From contig NC_090792.1 of assembly GCF_040054535.1 (NCBI RefSeq), positions 3,215,501-3,279,500 of the forward strand: a stretch of DNA of 64,000 bases. The letters are read 5' to 3'. The position numbers and the translations under genes are program-made. A model generated the notes under the pieces. That model ran no database searches, was not told where the DNA came from, and worked only from the letters and a program-made list of their open reading frames with translations. Source of the stretch: Antennarius striatus. Lineage: Eukaryota > Chordata > Actinopteri > Lophiiformes > Antennariidae. Positions 26,360 through 38,698 of the stretch are shown here, in pieces. Each line of letters opens with the position of its first letter. Position 1 is the stretch's first letter.

Positions 26360-26727
26360 TACAGTAATCCCTTGCGCATTCGTGCATCAAGACGTGCCGC
26401 TTCAGCTCATCGCGGCTTTTTAGTAGGTAGTCATGTAATATTGTACGTGCGTTCTATTGGTTGATGGCATCCGGAAGTGTGCATTCCATGAGTCTCGGAA
26501 CGCAGGGCACTTCCGAGAGACAAAAAAGATCTTTGAACAGTCCATAAGAGTGTGGAAAAAGGTAATACAGATAGAAGGTGGTTTAATATCAGTATGGGAA
26601 GGGTTCATAAACGTTTAAATTACATAAACGTTTCTGAACGTTTATGTAATATAAGATAAATGATCGCTATATTGCGGAATTTTGATATGCGGGTGGTTCA
26701 TCAAACAAGTAATGAGGGATCACTGTA
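26360..26727. mobile_element. pogo/Tigger-like MITE
   Basis: The element is flanked by TA and has terminal inverted repeats: TACAGTAATCCCTTGCGCAT at the left and AATGAGGGATCACTGTA at the right. The interior includes ATCGCTATATTGCGGAATTT and a GCGGGTGGTTC block, a pattern shared by many pogo-like non-autonomous elements. It has no coding capacity. Partial relatives occur at 23,531 and 9,940. Confidence 0.65.
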
Positions 26728-27296
26728 TTTCCAAAAGAAAACTCTGGGCTTGCACTAGGAGGTAGTATGACTAAGCCACTGTGGCTCAGTGTAAAATAAT
26801 TGAGCAAGCCGCAAAAAGCCACATTCTGTGTCCAAGACAGTGGCACAGTGCACGGACGACCGACGCTCGTTGCGGGGGGCGTGGGGAGGGACACCCCCAC
26901 CCTGGGGGAGTCTGGGGGGCCTCCCCCAGGAAATGTTTTAGAAAATGGGGTTGTTTTCCTGCATTGTGGTGCATTCTGAGGACAAAATCTTCTGTGCAGT
27001 TTACCTACAAAAATACACTAAAGTCAACAGTTCAAGCTTAACTATCTTTATTTCTGTCCTACTTTATGCAGGTATGAATGTGAGATTCAACAATTGAAAA
27101 CTTCCATTCACTATGTGAAGATACAGTCATACAAAATATTACTCAATGTTTACTTGTAAGTTTTACTTAGACGAGAAGACATTTTAACCTTGACCATCCA
27201 CCATTACCATTGGTATGCCATAGTTTATTTTATTTATTTATTTTAATTCAACAACATGATTTTTCATTTCAATTTAAAAAGGCATGAAAAATATCT

Positions 27297-28090
27297 AGCG
27301 AGGTGAATACATATTTACATGCATCGCTGGTTATACCTGCGGTCATAGGGAACAAAAGTCTAAGACAAGTATTGATAATATCTTTCATTTACCTTCTGAT
27401 CAGTCTGTGGTGAGTGCTTCACCATTTTTAACACAAACTCTACTTTAAAACACTGGATTCTTTTGATCGATCGTCCTCGCCTTGTCGTACACCAATTCGT
27501 GGGTTCAGCTTGTAAAATCGAACTTAAAATCAAAATAGCGGCGCTATTTCCGCTAGCGCCACTCGCTAGAGGCAGTAGCGGCGCCAGCGCCGCTCACTAG
27601 CAGCAGTAGCAGCGCTAGCGCCGCTCTCTAGCGGAAGCGAGGTGAATACATATTTACATGCATCGCTGGTTATTCCTGTCGGTCATAGGTATCAAAAGTC
27701 TAAGACTACAAACAAGTATTGATAATATCTTTCATTTACCTTCTGATCGGTCTGTCACCACTCCTACCCCCTCTCAGCATTCACCATTTGTTTATTAATG
27801 AGGACTTTAACACAAACTCTACTAAAAAAACAATATTTTTTTCTTGATTGGACGAGAGGAGGTCATGACTCGAGTGTATATTTAATGATCTGGAGCCATT
27901 TCCGTCGGCATGCTTTGGCTAAATTCCGTCGGCATGAGGAAATAGCGGCGCTAGCGCCACTCGCTAGCAGATATAGCGAGCGCCGCTCGCTAGCGGAAAT
28001 AGCGAACGCCGCTCGCTAGCGGAAATAGAGAGCGCCGCTCGCTAGCAGAAATAGCGAATGCCGCTAGCGAGCGACAAAGTTTTTCCGTAA
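27297..28090. repeat. Duplicated unit with palindromic GCTAGC minisatellite
   Basis: A segment beginning AGGTGAATACATATTTACAT at 27,301 recurs at 27,640, an offset of 339 bp, with matching sequence through TATTGATAATATCTTTCATT and ACACAAACTCTACT. Each unit passes into GC-rich DNA built from GCTAGCG/CGCTAGC words. The second block, about 27,938-28,070, is a minisatellite with a period near 26 bp (GAAATAGCGAACGCCGCTCG then CTAGCG). The words are palindromic, so each unit can fold on itself. No gene was found. Confidence 0.75.
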
Positions 28091-31000
28091 AAATAAGAAC
28101 GCCACTGTGGCTAAACAGTATAAAAACCTTGTAGCCAATCTGGAATTCACTTCGCCTAGGGCGAAGTGGCGAATGGCTAGTGCATGCCCAGAAAACTGGA
28201 TGTTTTAACCCATGTATTTGTGTGAATAATCCCTCTTCCACTGAATGCTGCAAAGTCGCTGTCCTTGTTATAAAGTCCCAAATTTAGCTCTAATTAGCTG
28301 CCACGTCACATCATCAACTACAGCCCTCAAGATTACCAGAACTGGTTGATTAATCAGTGGAGTACCCTATAAACTACTGTCCCTGGCTGAAATTGTTCCA
28401 CTTTGATTTGTTGTAAATAAGGTAACACGGCAACGGCTTTCCCGCTTGACACTATGTTCAATTAAGAGAGAACATAAAGTTGTGTATTCTACGCCAGATG
28501 CTGTTATTCCCACATGTACTGTAACTCTGCTGTTATGTTGATGCTTATATGTCCGTCACTCACACTGATTTCATCTCCAGTTTTACTTTACCTTGAAATA
28601 GGAGCAATCCAAGGCAAAATGAGAAAAAGACACTACAGGTAATTCTGTGGTACAGTTTGCTCAATAACGTCCGGCTATAAAGCAACAATGAAATTTCTTG
28701 CGTCATTCTGCTCAATTTTATGTTACTCACACGATTTGTACTGGCGTGAGTATGAAGGTCAACGCAGTAACATTTATTTCCACCACTTCCTACTCTCAGC
28801 ATCCATAACCAAAATCAACACTATTGCTCCAGATGTGTTGTTGTGTGCTTTCCAACACCAAATGCCACAGTGCCTGGGTTCATTAACAAGCAGTACGATT
28901 CACATCACACCACTTGCATCTACCTGCATCTTGAACTTTTATGTCAACTTTGTACACAACCATGTTACGTTTGGTGTGACATCAGCGTTAGCTCTAACTA
29001 TAAACCTAATCCTTACTGAATTAAAACTACCTCTGGGCTGTGGGTAAAGCAAGAGGACATAAAAGGTTCTTGTCACTTGCTCTTATTTATTGTCTGCTTC
29101 AACAGCAGGACAAATGAATGTCGCTCCCATTGAAACTACTGTGTTCCATTTTATGTAGTTCTGATCTAAATTAAGTATTAAAGAACCAAATAATTGGCTA
29201 AATATATTGGTTGATTAATGGGTAAACTTTTTATTTTTGTCTGCAAACTATTATTATACTGGCCTTAAAAATAAGCTATCATTCAACCTCTACCTTCTAC
29301 TCTCCTCTTTCCCTTTTCTTTCAAGTTGTTCACCTTCGATGTGTGTCTTTCTGGAGCACAAAGGCGTATTCATGATGGAGAAGCGGTGCCTGAGGGGAAA
29401 AAAGAAGTCTGGGGCTACACCCTGTCATCCTCTCACACACGCACACGCACAGACACAGACACACTTGTGTTGGCTGAGGTCGCTTGCACAAAACAGCAGA
29501 GAAAACGAGGGACAAAGGGAATGAGATGTGAAACCAGCCTATTTCTTGCCAGCTATCGTCGCCGGTGACGTTCTATTCAAACATTTCGATGGAAATTTCA
29601 ACGTTCCTTTACAGGGTCAAACATTACGCTACGTTGTCTATCATACCCGTTTTTTCTAGGTCTAAGGCAAATTACAAACCATACATGTTTGTGTATAAAC
29701 AACACAACTCGAGTGCTGTTCATTTTTTGCTTGGCACCACATCCCGTGGCGTACGCTACATATCCGCTAAGAGCCACGCTTTGAAACGCTTCTCCAGATG
29801 TGAGTCCCTGCACCCTGCTGAGTTCGATGAATGGCTAGGGGGGCTGCAGGCTACCTACAGGTTCACATCATTAACGAGCAGAAGAGTCTGCTGAGAGCAA
29901 GATATGATTGATAACACCATGACAGAACTGGAAGAGGGGAAATGCAGCAAGGGCTTTTGATAAAGACGAGGGAGTCGAGGGCTTGGCAGGTGCCAAAGAG
30001 AGGGAATCTGGCACCGCATTTGCCCGAGCTAAATGCCAGGAACCCGTCCACCAGGCTGCAAAGCTAGAGTGCTTTCTTCTTGTTACAGACCCACTTCTCT
30101 GGTTTGTTACTTTAATCTGAACTGGATGTTCCTTCTTGTTGCGTGCCTCACAATATTACACAGAACACACTTTTCCCTCCAAGGGAAACAAATAGCAAAG
30201 GTGGAATTTCTGGCAAGTTACTCCGGATATTGTTGGCAGGGAGTGAAGTGCATCCAAAACCTATTAAAAACCCACTGCGAACCTTTCACCAATGCGACTA
30301 AAAAAGAGGAGAGATGTATTATATGTTTCTGCCTACACTGCATAGGCCTGTGTTTTAATTTCGTTTAATCCTCTCTGGGACCAACAGGGTGTTAATGGTC
30401 CGCTCTGAGCATATCAATGTCTGTGGTGGTGAGTCTTAGAGAGCACAGAAATTACATCAAGGGGGGAATTACAGCAGAAGCTCAGAATAAATCATCTGAG
30501 CCCTTTCCTTTCAGACGGCAGCAATAATACAGGCAACAGCCACTGCCGCCAAAAGCGGTCCCCACCAAATAATGAAGTCAGGCTGGATGGATGCCAGGAG
30601 GGTGGCTGATTATGTCAGCCTGCATTATGTGTAAGATCAGGTCTCTGTCATTTACTAGTGAGCCATTAACTGCCCTGAGTCGTTAATCCTGCACTATCAT
30701 ATCAAATTATACTACTGAACCTTTAATCCTATATTATACTATGTTTGGTGAATGTCAAAGTACACGATCTCCTTTGGCTTCACTAATGGCATTTTAATAA
30801 ATCGACAAAATTACCTAAAGCAAAATGCTTTTTAAGCTAATGTATCTGTCTTATTACTGCCACTTGTGAATTGCCATTTTAAAAATTCTTTAATTGATAA
30901 TTTACTACAGTACTAAATTGTATTCTAAAAAAAATGTCAATGTCAGAGGTGTAAGGTGTTTGGCATGCCTCTAAATGTAATGTTATCTGGATGTACTGGT

Positions 31001-31515
31001 AGTATAATTCCTTGGGTGTAAATTCTTTAATATTTTATTCATTACTGTGTTGTGAAGACAAGTCGGAACGTGTACATTAAATTTCACTTTTCATTTTCTG
31101 CTTATGCGTCTACAAAACAACAAGCAAATACAAAATGTGTTGTTCCCTTACCTTTATTACATAACTTTAGTTACTTTATGAGTTCATACAAAACACAACA
31201 AAGACATAAATTATGAAATTACTTGGCAAAATGTGTTGTATCTCTATGGGAAATTCACAAGCTAACAATGTTAGGTTCCTTAAACCTAACATTAAACTGA
31301 TGAGCAGAATTGATCAATATTAATAATCCGAATGTATATTATTACAATATATCCCAGTACATCAAGTTTTACTACCCGTTTTGGCGGTAACACATACTGC
31401 AATCTTAATTTTACTTGACAAGAAAACCTTAAATGCATTAATACGTCTTGTAAGACATTGTAAACATTGTAATATGGTTGAAGTTGCTTGACTTTGTAAA
31501 CGGTGACCCTGAACG

Positions 31516-31550
<35 letters not shown>

Positions 31551-31594
31551 GCTTCAACATTCTGACACGTTTAGCCCAAACAATGCTAGCTTAC

Positions 31595-32150
31595 CTGTCT
31601 CGAATTGTTTTGACCTCGTCCTCGGCTCCACACTTGCTTTGTAACAACAACTAGAAATCCAGGGGTTGACGAAAGATGGAATGGAAATTATGGAATAAAT
31701 ACCACCGCGCCTTCGGCTGACCGCGTCTAGTTTGATCCGAGTAGCGCAGACGGGCGGTCTGAGCGCCGCTGCTGTGATCACTACTTCATCGGCGACTTGT
31801 CTCAACACTTATCACTGAGCGCGCGCGTTTCTCCCGCTGCACCCGCGCGAAGCATCCCCGCGCGCTTTCCGAAGTGACCAACGCGGACGGATGGAGGTCT
31901 TCCTGGATCTCAGCGGGTCAAGCGGCTGGTTCTGGTGGAGCGGTAGTCCATCCAGGGAGTTCTCCCAAGCAGACCGTCCGGAGGAGCTCACGCCGTTACG
32001 GCTGGCTGACAGTTAACGTGAATGTGTGGCGGAGAAAACGACACCAGCGACGCAGCTCCATCCCCTCCAGCCAACTACTGCTGAGGAGTTCACGTGCTGC
32101 TCGGAAATGTGGACACCCTCTTCATCCTCAGGAGCGTTTTGTTCTGTCCG
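31595..32150 (-). promoter_or_regulatory. CpG-rich promoter and non-coding first exon, probably SERTAD4
   Basis: This is the most CpG-dense part of the window outside the 27.5-28.1 kb minisatellite, with runs such as GAGCGCGCGCG and CCCGCGCG around 31,820-31,865. On the minus strand the segment ends in a strong donor, GAGACAG|GTAAGC, at 31595/31594. The sequence between about 31,850 and 31,595 could therefore be a spliced 5' UTR exon. The first SERTAD4 coding exon needs an upstream UTR exon because an acceptor precedes its ATG, and this is the only strong candidate between it and the SYT14 3' end. The assignment is inference; the region could also serve a divergent plus-strand transcript. Confidence 0.55.
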
Positions 32151-32585
32151 ATTTGGGACTGATTGCTCAATTTGTTTAGGGCCAACATTTATTAGTTTTT
32201 ACACTAATGAGCAATCGTCAGGACACGAGGGAATCCATCAGGATGTCTAGATTATTATCTCCAATAGATCGACTACATTTGATTTGGTATCATATGAACT
32301 ACTGTCAAAAGTTTGTGGTATTAAATTTACAATCACTCCAGACCACAATGAGCTTGAAATCCTCACAAATTTAAAAAAAAAAAAAAAAAAAGTGTTTGCA
32401 AAACAGAAAGGAATATAACAGAGACCGAAATGTAAAAGATAAAAATAATAATATGATAATTGAACAAATAGCTGTCTGGAATGAACAACTAGACAAGATG
32501 GTATAATGGGGAAGGGGTGAGAGGTTTATAATGGAGAACAAGCAGTGTCATTTAATGGAACTGAATAGTATGTCACTAATATAAC

Positions 32586-32655
<70 letters not shown>

Positions 32656-32656
32656 A
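32586..32656. repeat. (AGT)n microsatellite
   Basis: About 23 AGT units, followed by a degenerate AAT/ATC region, next to a SINE fragment. Confidence 0.97.
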
Positions 32657-32695
32657 TAACGACAATAATAATCATCATCATAATAATAATAATCT

Positions 32696-32818
32696 CTGCG
32701 GTGCACTGGCATCGCGCCCAGAGTGTACCCCGCCTCACACCCCCAGTCAGCTGGGTTAGGCTCCAGCACTCCGCGACCCGTAACGGCGGAAGAAGCAGGT
32801 ATAGAAAATGGATGGATG

Positions 32819-32822
<4 letters not shown>
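32696..32822 (+). repeat. SINE-like 3' fragment with ATGGATGG tail
   Basis: CGGTGCACTGGCATCGCGCC, GTGTACCCCGCCTC, TAGGCTCCAGCACTCCGCGA and AAAATGGATGGATGG form the 3' half of a SINE-type repeat without its tRNA-like head. It is bracketed by (AGT)n and (AAT)n runs. Confidence 0.6.
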
Positions 32823-32866
<44 letters not shown>

Positions 32867-32868
32867 TA
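32821..32868. repeat. (AAT)n microsatellite
   Basis: About 16 TAA units directly after the ATGGATGG tail of a SINE fragment, so it may derive from that tail. Confidence 0.96.
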
Positions 32869-32888
32869 GACTTGACTGAATTGGTTGC

Positions 32889-33190
32889 ATGGTTGCGTGG
32901 TGGCACAGTGTTGCCTCAAAGCAAAACGCTTCAGATTCGATTCCTTTCTGTGTACAGTGTGTCTGTTCTCTCTGTATGTGTTCTCTCACCCTTCCTCACA
33001 CCTCCAAAAACATGCAGCTTAGGTGAACTGGTCTCGTCAAGTTGTTCCTAAGTGTGAATGTGATCACCTCTCGCCTGTAGCCAGCTGAGATTGGTTCCAG
33101 CCAAGCTGTGTCCCGCAATGCGGATTCGTGGCTTTAGACGAGATGTTGCACTCATCTTGTCTACAAGAAAATGGATGAATAGATGGATGG
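32889..33190 (+). repeat. tRNA-derived SINE copy, degenerate, with ATGGATGG tail
   Basis: Same family as the copy near 4 kb: TGGTGGCACAGTGTTGCCTC head, CAGATTCGATTCC B box, AACATGCAGCTTAGGTGAAC body, and a tail of GATGGATGGATGAATAGATGG. The body is more diverged than the first copy. It lies between SYT14 and the CpG-rich segment at 31.6-32.1 kb. Confidence 0.7.
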
Positions 33191-36100
33191 ATGAATAGAT
33201 GGATGGATGAATAGGTTACAGCTAGTGCTTTGTAGTAGCATTTGATTTGCCAAATATTTTCAAGTCCATCATAAGTCCAAACAATTTTAGCTGCTGAAAA
33301 AGTCAAAAATGTCTTGAAAAACTAGATAAGCTAAAGTTAGATGTACAGTATGACGCAATGATGCTTATTTACTGCAGCAGGTGATGTGCGATGATTAGTC
33401 TGAGAGTCTTTAGAGTCTTCAGAGGGAATGGGATTGAAGTGATCTGTCCTGAGCATCAGCAAGATAAATCAGCATTGTACCCAGACACTGATGGCGGTGG
33501 TGGCTGATGACTCTGCTGAGAATGATGAGGCTGTGCATGCTATTGAAAGTATGAAGTTGCTGAATCTGTGAAGACTGGGTGAGGATGGTGAGGTGGAGGA
33601 TCTGCATAGCAGCACCATGAATGAGTTATGGTTACAAAGAGAAGCGGTGAGATGCTAGCATGTTAGCATGCTAACAACAAATGAATGTCACCATCCTATT
33701 GGATGTAATCAGCTAATAACTATAGCCGATGTTTCAACTCACAAACCCAAACAGTGACAGCAAAAAATCGACACTGATCATGAGATTTGTGAATCAGGTA
33801 TAAAGAATGAGAAATGAGCCTTTTTTTTACTGAACCATTGTTGTTAGACTTTTCACCATTTCACCGTTACAATTTCACTATTATTGATGTGACTATTAAA
33901 GGGGTTTTGTTACATAACAATCTTAAAAATAGTAAAATTGTATGGTGATGGCTGAATATTTGCTGGGGCTTTTTTAAACACATTTGAGAATGTAATTGTT
34001 TCTTGAACGTCGTAGAACACGTATAAAATTGTTTCTACTTTGTTTTCTGCTGAAAAACTAAACTTATTGCAGCTAGATCAAAATGATTGCTGGTAATTTC
34101 ATGAAAAATAATTCATATTTCCTATAAATTTGTATGGTCATTTATTTATACTCAGCTATGCAGACTTTTTGACTCCACTTTGATTGTGCCTGAGCCATGA
34201 CTTTACAGTAGCCATAATTCCAACTTGACTTGAAGGCAATCTAACACTTTTTTTTTTTCATGTGTTGGAGATCTGCTCTGCTGGGATGTGACCGACAAAG
34301 AGAGGGGAGGGGGCAAACCCCTCTCATCTGTCATGCATTTCCCCTTTGATTCAGCAGCAGCCACTGAATCTTATTTTCCAGCATTTTTCCCCCTGAGCGC
34401 TTTGTTCTATGTTCAGCTTAGGAATGTTCCTGAGAACAGTTAATTATCAAAACCTTTATATCTCTGATCTTGTTTTCTTTCACTTTAACCCCGCCACCCC
34501 TCCATCTGCAAAAAATAAAAAAAAATTGATCATAATAAGACAAGGAAAGATTAAGGTTTGTGCCAGCTGCAGACCCAGCAAGGTTGTCAGGCCAGACAAA
34601 CCTACTTCACAAAATGTTCTTACAAAAATCCATTGCTTGAAAGTTACTACCTGTCTGTCATCAAAAGTAAAACTCGCTCACGAACAGCCAGTTATGAGGA
34701 ATATATTGGGTTTTTTTCCACTACTTTTTGGAAAACAAACATGATCTAATATGGACTCAAGTGAGGAAGGTATAATGGGTATAATGAACATACTCCAAAT
34801 GACATCAATCTTTTTGTGGTTTCTGCACCTTCAAATGAACTGTTTCTGTTTTCCTTGTTTCTTTAGTGTGCCACTATTTTACAAACCCACTATTTGTTCA
34901 TCTTTAATATATCCTTACACCCAACAGTTGCACTTTTGCACAGATCAAATATTGTTTCAAAAGAGCCACCATCGTGAACATCCACTCTCCATAAGAGCTC
35001 CAGGGAATCTTGCTTTCCAATGCAAACTTTGTAGAATTCACAAGTGTTTGAGATGTCACCAAGGAAATAATGGTTTATTACAGCTTCAAACACACCAAAC
35101 ACAAGCAAATAAGCAGCAAAATGCAATATTTGCTCCACCTGTTGGTTGTCTTGTGGAGATGCGGGAATTTTGCAGACAGAGGTGTTGGAGTTTAGCTGCA
35201 CAAACCTGCAGAATGAGCCGGTTCAACGCCGTGTGTTCTGTTAAGATCAACACCTGTGTTGTGTGCTTCATGGAAAACAAGTCATGTTACAACACTCACA
35301 CAGAGGTGCAATGACATGTAGGAAAAAATGCCCAACAAGGACCGCTTTACTTTGTGTTATTGTTTTAAACAATAATATCATCACATATAAATTATCTCTA
35401 CAATAATTTTTTTACAAATCAAACTCAGTACAGAAGAAAAGTACAGTAAGACACTGTGACACAAGTTTGATGATTAAAAATAGTAAGGCACCAATGCCGC
35501 ATATGGCATAGGTAGTTTCAAAAATTAAAAAAAATAAACACCCACCGGTTAAAACCAGAACAATAAACCAGAAGAAAATCAAAATAAACCTTTCTGCGAA
35601 GCATAAATAACAGCTTAACTTGAAATTAACCTGTGAACTTGAGCAACTTGGATTTAATTTATCATTAATTATCAACACAAATCTTCAGTTTCTGAATTGT
35701 TGCATGAATTGTGCATATCTCCTGGGGATTTAAAGCACATGCCTTCTTTCATATATTACCAAAATAAAATCTTTCAAAGCAACAGATTCAGTGCAATCAA
35801 ACTTAAGCAGAAATCTTAGTTCCAGGAATTGATTTGACACAAGAGTCGAATACAACAGGCCATTTCAGTAATGGGAACCGATTGTAACATTCAAGTGGTA
35901 CATCAATTTCAGTTCTAGCAGTATATGAGGCGCAGTCGGGAAAACACAACTGTATTTTTAATTGTTATTTATCTCTTGTCAAATTTCAGCTGCTAATTAA
36001 TTTTCCTGTGAATTGCAGTAATATATGATTTTCTGATTCTGTAAAACGCTTCGAGGCACCTCGAGTGTGATTCAGCGCTTTGAAAATAAAGTTGACTTGA

Positions 36101-37221
36101 AAACTGATTAAACAGGCACACACAAAATTGTTGTGTAGGTGTTTAAAAGACAACACAAAACAATTCAGTATGTTGAATGCAGGTATTTGTGTTGGCATTT
36201 ACGAAGTCTCTTTACTTCTGTAATGAATCTACTACTTAAGATGTCCCTGTGCCTCACATGTTGTGCTGTAAAGTCTGTGCTTCTGTTTCACACTGTTGAA
36301 AAGCGTGGACAGATTGCTTTGGGGTGAGCTCTGTAGGGGTGAGTGTCATCCCTTTCTGGTTTAACCAACAGGACCATATCTACACGACACAACTTTGTGA
36401 CCTTATCGTCTGAAACACAACAAAAAACAGGATAATTAATAGTAGCTATCAAAATAGTATTGCTCACTAGGTTGGATTTAACTGTTGTGACACGATGTCC
36501 TCCCCACTACTGATACAAAAATAGATAAGAAAACATTTACTGTATATAAAGTGTATGGCAGACAATCAGGGTTACTTTGTTTTAAATACAAGTACAGTAA
36601 TTCAATGTAGAAACTGTCACATCCAACAAGAAAAGGAATAAATATCTATAACCCCCCCACCGGTAGCTTCCCATTCAACACCCTTCTTCTGGGCAAGCAG
36701 CTCAAAGACTCAAAGCTAGATTTACCTCATACCACAGGCACAGTAAAGACTATAACGTTTGTTTTCTGGTGTATACGAACAGAAGCCAGACGGTGCCCAC
36801 AGCTAAAAATACAAGCCATTAGCCTATAGACATTCTGCATGTTTGTCGATGCAGCATGGCTTCTGTGAGAACACTTCACAAAGTTTGAATTCCCTTCTGT
36901 GAGGCTGAGAGCCGCTGTGCTGTGTGTACTTTCTGTAATTATGGATTCAGATCCGTGTGCTCTGAGGGTGTGTCGCTGTCTGCTTGGGTTCTCAGTCCAA
37001 GAAATTAATGAAACAGACTCAACCGTAAGGCAAGTTTTCTGTGCCAGCAGCCAGTTATTAGCACCAGAGCAGGAGAAAGACTATGAGCTACGGTGTTCTC
37101 ACCTGTTTGCTTTACTGCTGCTATGTTAATCAAGAGATTAATTTAAATATGACTTGAAAGTTTTTGTGTGGCTTTGGAATAGCAGATGGAAACTCAGGAT
37201 AATAAGATAATAAGTAACATC

Positions 37222-37301
<80 letters not shown>

Positions 37302-38299
37302 TATATAAATATATATATAAATATATATATAAATATATATATATCACAATCTGGCGTTTTCCAGAAATATCTCAGGGTGTGACATTTCATTTCATTTCAT
37401 TTCTTCACTTCTTCACTTCCACTTTGCATGATGTCGAGTTCACGTGTCACACAATTCCTTTTGTCTGACAAATGTGTCTGAAATGATTACGTAACGGCTT
37501 TGAAGAACATATTGAAATGTTTTTCATTAGCAGTGTTGAAAGCGAGTGGTTCATGAGTGTCTACAACTTCAGCTTAAAACTGCACGCGAATTCTTTAGAT
37601 GTTTGAAACACACAAAAGAAGTGACCTTCAGTATCCACGTCAACAGGTCTCCAAAAGTAAATAACTACTGAGTAAATAAGCTAGCAGAGACCCATGACTT
37701 CAAGTCGGTGAGATGGTCTGACGACCCAGAGTTCCCTCCCTAGAGCGGAGGATGAGATGAACCATCATGCAACAGGACTTTTTTTTAAAGATTTCGTTAG
37801 CATTGGATTTTTGGCATTGGTGTCACGTTCATTGGTATTCTCTGATATCTATATAATCCATCAACCAGAGTCTGAGCGTAACATCGGTGGGACAATACTA
37901 CACGGTTCAGTGTCGGCATTTAGGTTTAGGCGTCCATGTCTAAGTCCCTCCTGCTTTTCGGTTGATGTCCTCTTGCCCCAGTTTGTGTAACTCTGGTGTC
38001 TGCATGTACGTTTAGCCTGATTTGACAGTAAGTCATTGTGTTGCATCGTGTTATGTTACTCAGTTCAACACTTTAACAATCAAAAATAGTGAGTGCCATC
38101 TACAGGTACTTAAGGCAATCCATGAAAAATTGACATCACAGTATTAGCCACAGAACTGATCAGCGGTAGGGAGTAAGTTTACGGATGCGACGTGAAAACG
38201 CTGCCCAGCTTAATGCAGGGCAGCCAAACATTGATCTGGGTGTCCGTCACATTCCCCTATCCCACTTTATCCTCTTCTTTCCCATCTGGGAAGATGATC

Positions 38300-38300
<1 letters not shown>
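33191..38300. other. Intergenic DNA between SYT14 and the 31.6-32.1 kb promoter candidate
   Basis: No supported gene. Open frames at 34,409-34,744 and 34,751-35,314 on the plus strand show no family motif or splice context. The segment holds a LINE-tail fragment near 36,020 and the (AT)n run at 37,223. The end of the SYT14 3' UTR should fall in the right part but cannot be fixed. Confidence 0.5.
37223..37344. repeat. (AT)n microsatellite with TATAAATA variants
   Basis: About 120 bp of AT repeat, interrupted near 37,290 by ACACAC and then by TATAAAT units. It lies in the 3' flank of SYT14 and can form cruciform or slipped structures. Confidence 0.97.

Positions 38301-38301
<1 letters not shown>

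Positions 38302-38368
<67 letters not shown>
38302..38368 (-). repeat. (TG)n in the SYT14 3' UTR
   Basis: About 33 AC units on the plus strand, so (TG)n in the SYT14 sense direction, starting 16 nt after the stop codon. It would form a UG-rich stretch in the proximal 3' UTR. Confidence 0.95.
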
Positions 38369-38370
<2 letters not shown>

Positions 38371-38384
38371 CCCGTGTTGTGCTG

Positions 38385-38698
38385 TTAGGACTCCAGCAAA
38401 CTGTGCCAGTGGCAAACCTGCTGTCCTTTAGACTCTTTCATCTGAGTCCAGTGGGAAAGCTCCTCCTCTCCAGAACTGTTGAGGCCGAGTGAAATCCAAC
38501 CAATCATCTCCTTCCGTTTCATGCTGCGCTTGTTGTAGACCGACAGGATGAGAGTGACATCCGACAGCTGGAAAAGAGCTACCTGGAAGACAAACGTCTC
38601 TTTGTAGGTGGGGTTGGGCTGACCTCGGCGGATGGACGTCTTACACTTGGACATCTCGTGGCCCATGGAGTTCAGCAGGGTCAGTTTAACGTATGTAT
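38385..38698 (-). CDS. syt14: SYT14 last coding exon: rest of C2B and stop
   Basis: A 314-nt terminal exon after acceptor TGCTCAG|. It encodes [20 protein letters not shown], then [20 protein letters not shown], then [19 protein letters not shown], and ends CHWHSLLES before TAA at 38387-38385. The C-terminal WHxL motif (WHSL here) is a general synaptotagmin C2B feature linked to surface targeting and docking in other family members. Loop 3 reads [10 protein letters not shown] where calcium-binding relatives have several aspartates, so C2B also lacks its Ca2+ ligands. A (TG)n tract begins 16 nt after the stop on the sense strand and would lie in the 3' UTR. Confidence 0.96.

Noticed and set aside
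32526..32989. Tyrosine-, isoleucine- and threonine-run frames
   Set aside because: Produced by the (AGT)n and (AAT)n microsatellites and SINE fragments.
34751..35314. 187-codon plus-strand open frame
   Set aside because: No family motif, no supporting splice context, and low-complexity composition; a chance frame in intergenic DNA.
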